A program made the translations under genes and the position numbers. Shown piece by piece: positions 42,980 through 49,548 of a DNA stretch of 49,548 nt. Position 1 is the first letter of the stretch; each line of letters starts with the position of its first letter. The notes beneath the pieces were generated by a model. The model did no database searches and was not told the origin of the DNA. It worked only from the letters and a program-made list of their open reading frames with translations. The stretch is from Candidatus Hydrogenedentota bacterium (lineage in GTDB: Bacteria; Hydrogenedentota; Hydrogenedentia; Hydrogenedentales; CAIZGN01), in contig CAIZGN010000689.1 in NCBI GenBank assembly GCA_903932505.1, positions 1-49,548 of the forward strand, read 5' to 3'.

Positions 42980-45103
42980 ATGAAGGACGAAAAAGCAGGG
43001 CAAAAAACGAGGAGTACGGCGGGGGAGATGGAGGATGCCCGATGGCGACTGGAGTGCATTCTCGAGGGAACTGGGATCGGCACGTGGGCGTGGAATGTGC
43101 AAACCGGTGAGGTGACGGTCGGGAAAACCTGGGCGAGTTTGGTCGGCTATACGCCGGAAGAGCTGCAGCCGGTAACCATCGAAACCTGGCGGACGCTCAC
43201 CCACCCGGATGATCTGATGCGATCCGACTCGCTGGTGCTGCGTCATTTTGCAGGGGAGCTTGCACGATACGACTGTGAATGCCGGATGCGCCACAAGCAG
43301 GGGCATTGGGTTTGGATTCAAGATCGCGGCCGGGTCACCACCTGGAAGGATGGTCGGCCGTTGATGATGTTTGGTACCCACACCGACATTTCCGACCGCA
43401 AGCGATTAGAATCGGTGATGGAGGCCCGGCTGCGCTTGTTGCAAGCCCGACCTGGTGGCACGCTGGAAGAATCGCTGCGGATCGTGATCGACGAGGCGGA
43501 GGCGCTGACCGGCAGCACCGTGGGCTTCTACCACATGGTGAATGCGGATCAGCTTTCTCTCACCCTGCAGACATGGTCTACCAACACGACTGCAAAAATG
43601 TGTCAATCTGAAGGTGCGGGGCAACACTATCCGGTCAGCGATGCAGGAGTCTGGGTGGACTGCGTGCGCGAGCGACGTCCGGTGATTCACAACGATTACG
43701 CATCCCTGCCGCATCGTAGAGGCCTGCCGGAAGGGCACGCCCCCGTGGTTCGGGAGTTGGTGGTTCCAGTGTTGAGGGACGGTTTGATCGTGGGTTTGCT
43801 CGGCGTGGGCAACAAGCCCACGGATTATGAGGAGTCGGACGCACAGACGGTTTCCGCTTTTGGCGACTTGGCTTGGGACATTACGGAGCTGCGCCGTGCG
43901 GAAGAGGAGAGGCGGCGCATTGAGGCCCAGTATTGGAAGCTCCAGAAATCGGAGAGTTTGAGTTGCCTCGCCGGTGCCGTGGCGCATCACTTCAACAACC
44001 AGCTTCAGGCCGTGCTGGGGAATCTCGAACTTTCGATGTACTCGGTCGAGCCGGACAGCGAGGTTCGCGGCTTTCTTGCCGACGGATTGACCGCCACGCA
44101 GGTCGCCGCCGAGTTGAGCGCGCTGATGTTGACCTACCTCGGACAGATGCCCGAGGGGCACGAATCGCTCGACCTCGCCGAGGTCTGCCGCCAGAATCTG
44201 CCCGTGCTTCAGGCGGGGCTTAAGAAGGGGGCGGTGTTGGAATTTGATCTGCCTTCCAGGGGGCCGATGATTGCCGGGAGCGTGACGCAGATACAGCAAG
44301 TGCTGGCCAATATCGTTTCGAATGCCTGCGAGTCCAACGTCGCTGCAAAGTCCGTGATACGCGTGTGTGTCAAGTCGGCGACTTCCGAGGAAATATCCAA
44401 TACCCACCGATTCCCCGTCGATTGGGATCCGGTTCCGGGAATCTATGCGTGCCTCGAAGTTGGTGATTCTGGGGAGGGGATTCCGGCCAAGGATTTGGAC
44501 AAGATTTTTGATCCCTTCTTTTCCAGTAAATTCATGGGGCGTGGGATGGGTCTGTCCGTTGTGCTCGGTATCGCACGTACACACGGTGGCTGCATCACGG
44601 TTTTTAGCAAGCAGAATGTCGGCAGCATTTTCAGGGTCTATTTCCCCACAGGCCCCGTGGCGTCAAAGTCCGCCCCCCCGGTGGAAGAGGTTGCTCCCGA
44701 GTTACGCAAAGGTGGCACCTTGCTGGTGGTGGACGATCAGAAAATGCTGCGAACCCTCGCTGAGGGCATTCTGAAGCGAATGGGATATTCCGTGCTCTCT
44801 GCCGAGGATGGGGTGGAGGCGGTGGAATTGTTTCGCGAGCATCAGGATAAGATTACCGGCGTACTGTGCGACATGTCCATGCCCAGAATGGACGGATTGG
44901 AAACGCTGTCGGCCTTGCGCGAACTTTCGCCCGGCTTGCCCTTTATCTTGGCCAGCGGTTACAGCGAGGAAGAGGTTCTGCAGGGTATTCGCGACGAAAA
45001 GCCGCACGCGTTTCTCAGCAAGCCCTACCGGCGCGAGCAACTGTGCGAGGCACTCCGGTTGGCTTTGGGCACACAAGTCTCCAGCGATGGCGAAAGGGGC
45101 TGA
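42980..45103 (+). CDS. Hybrid sensor histidine kinase: PAS, GAF, HisKA/HATPase, receiver
   Basis: PAS TGIGTWAWNVQTGEVTVGKTWASLVGYTPEEL; GAF TGSTVGFYHMVNAD; GAVAHHFNNQLQAVLGNLEL H-box; GDSGEGIPAKDLDKIFDPFFSSKFMGRGMGLSVV; receiver LLVVDDQKMLR...VLCDMSMPRMDG. Confidence 0.92.
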   Translation: MKDEKAGQKTRSTAGEMEDARWRLECILEGTGIGTWAWNVQTGEVTVGKTWASLVGYTPEELQPVTIETWRTLTHPDDLMRSDSLVLRHFAGELARYDCECRMRHKQGHWVWIQDRGRVTTWKDGRPLMMFGTHTDISDRKRLESVMEARLRLLQARPGGTLEESLRIVIDEAEALTGSTVGFYHMVNADQLSLTLQTWSTNTTAKMCQSEGAGQHYPVSDAGVWVDCVRERRPVIHNDYASLPHRRGLPEGHAPVVRELVVPVLRDGLIVGLLGVGNKPTDYEESDAQTVSAFGDLAWDITELRRAEEERRRIEAQYWKLQKSESLSCLAGAVAHHFNNQLQAVLGNLELSMYSVEPDSEVRGFLADGLTATQVAAELSALMLTYLGQMPEGHESLDLAEVCRQNLPVLQAGLKKGAVLEFDLPSRGPMIAGSVTQIQQVLANIVSNACESNVAAKSVIRVCVKSATSEEISNTHRFPVDWDPVPGIYACLEVGDSGEGIPAKDLDKIFDPFFSSKFMGRGMGLSVVLGIARTHGGCITVFSKQNVGSIFRVYFPTGPVASKSAPPVEEVAPELRKGGTLLVVDDQKMLRTLAEGILKRMGYSVLSAEDGVEAVELFREHQDKITGVLCDMSMPRMDGLETLSALRELSPGLPFILASGYSEEEVLQGIRDEKPHAFLSKPYRREQLCEALRLALGTQVSSDGERG

Positions 45104-45165
45104 CCGGGTACCGACCCGGCGGACACGCACGCCATCGATTTCGGAAGAAAAGGGGGGGAGTCGGA

Positions 45166-45459
45166 CTAAGCTTTGGCCTTGGGTTTGGCCGCTGCTTTGG
45201 GTTTGGCGGTAGCCTTGGGCTTCGCAGCCGCTTTGGGCTTGGCCGGACTTGCGCTGGTGGGCAGGGCACTGTACAGACCCTTGGCCGCTTCCAGAATGTT
45301 GCCGAGGCCGCGCTTGCCCTCGTCGGTGGCGGGTACGCCCAGTTTGACGGCGTCCGCCACGAGGCTTTCCCAATCGTCGTGGTTCCACACGCCCTTTTTC
45401 TTGACGACAAACGAACCGCACAACGCCAGCACTTCTGTTACCGCATGTTCTGTGGCCAT
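45166..45459 (-). CDS. Small protein with Lys/Ala/Pro-rich histone H1-like C-terminal tail
   Basis: MATEHAVTEVLALCGSFVVKKKGVWNHDDWESL...SPAKPKAAAKPKATAKPKAAAKPKAKA. Confidence 0.65.
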   Translation of the reverse strand: MATEHAVTEVLALCGSFVVKKKGVWNHDDWESLVADAVKLGVPATDEGKRGLGNILEAAKGLYSALPTSASPAKPKAAAKPKATAKPKAAAKPKAKA

Positions 45460-45598
45460 GAGCCAATCTCCTTAACCTGTGTTCCGCAACGGCCCCACAT
45501 GGAGCTGCGGCGCGGATACGCCGTGGAAAAGTGGACGGATCGGAACCGTCCCCCATAACAAAACAATACTATAGCGCATTTTATTGCGCCGCGCAAAA

Positions 45599-45638
45599 GA
45601 AAAAAGGCCCGGCATCGTCCTTGTGGAGATGCCGGGCC
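45599..45638 (-). terminator. Intrinsic terminator of groEL
   Basis: Minus strand GGCCCGGCATC-tccacaaggac-GATGCCGGGCCTTTTTT. Confidence 0.88.
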
Positions 45639-45651
45639 CAAGCGTAGCGTC

Positions 45652-49462
<3,811 letters not shown>

Positions 49463-49485
49463 GACATTCAGCAAACCCAAAAAAC

Positions 49486-49513
49486 AGCCCTGCCGTCCCC
49501 CGACGGCAGGGCT
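49486..49513 (+). terminator. Intrinsic terminator-like hairpin
   Basis: AGCCCTGCCGTC-cccc-GACGGCAGGGCT followed by TAGTATTT. Confidence 0.65.
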
Positions 49514-49548
49514 TAGTATTTAGGGGAACCGCTATATGGACTGCGCCG

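Overview
GC-rich bacterial chromosomal window with no rRNA, tRNA, CRISPR array or transposase that I could support. The gene content suggests a Planctomycetes/Verrucomicrobia/Hydrogenedentes-like heterotroph; this is a guess, not established. It mixes housekeeping genes (rpsA, acetolactate synthase large subunit, CIRCE-controlled solo groEL, signal peptidase I, alpha-glucan phosphorylase, hcp) with a secreted glycan-degradation and cell-surface repertoire (GH38, GH29, GH36-like, heparinase II/III-like, SGNH hydrolase). The observations most worth a second look are: (1) a translationally coupled pair of a HAAS/TM/VIT/VWA-like membrane protein ending in a PEP-CTERM-type tail and a dedicated exosortase with a C-terminal extension (19867-23894); (2) a decayed toxin-antitoxin patch with an intact BrnA antitoxin, an internally deleted BrnT toxin remnant and a DUF1778-like antitoxin tail (11324-11900); (3) a ~2156-aa secreted protein with 14 tandem ~97-aa BACON-like repeats that show a higher-order 3-unit periodicity (33567-40037); (4) a perfect-consensus sigma70 promoter with an operator-like palindrome over the start site of a short-form hcp gene; (5) a groEL with CIRCE but no adjacent groES. 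All calls come from reading sequence and motifs; no database search was run.
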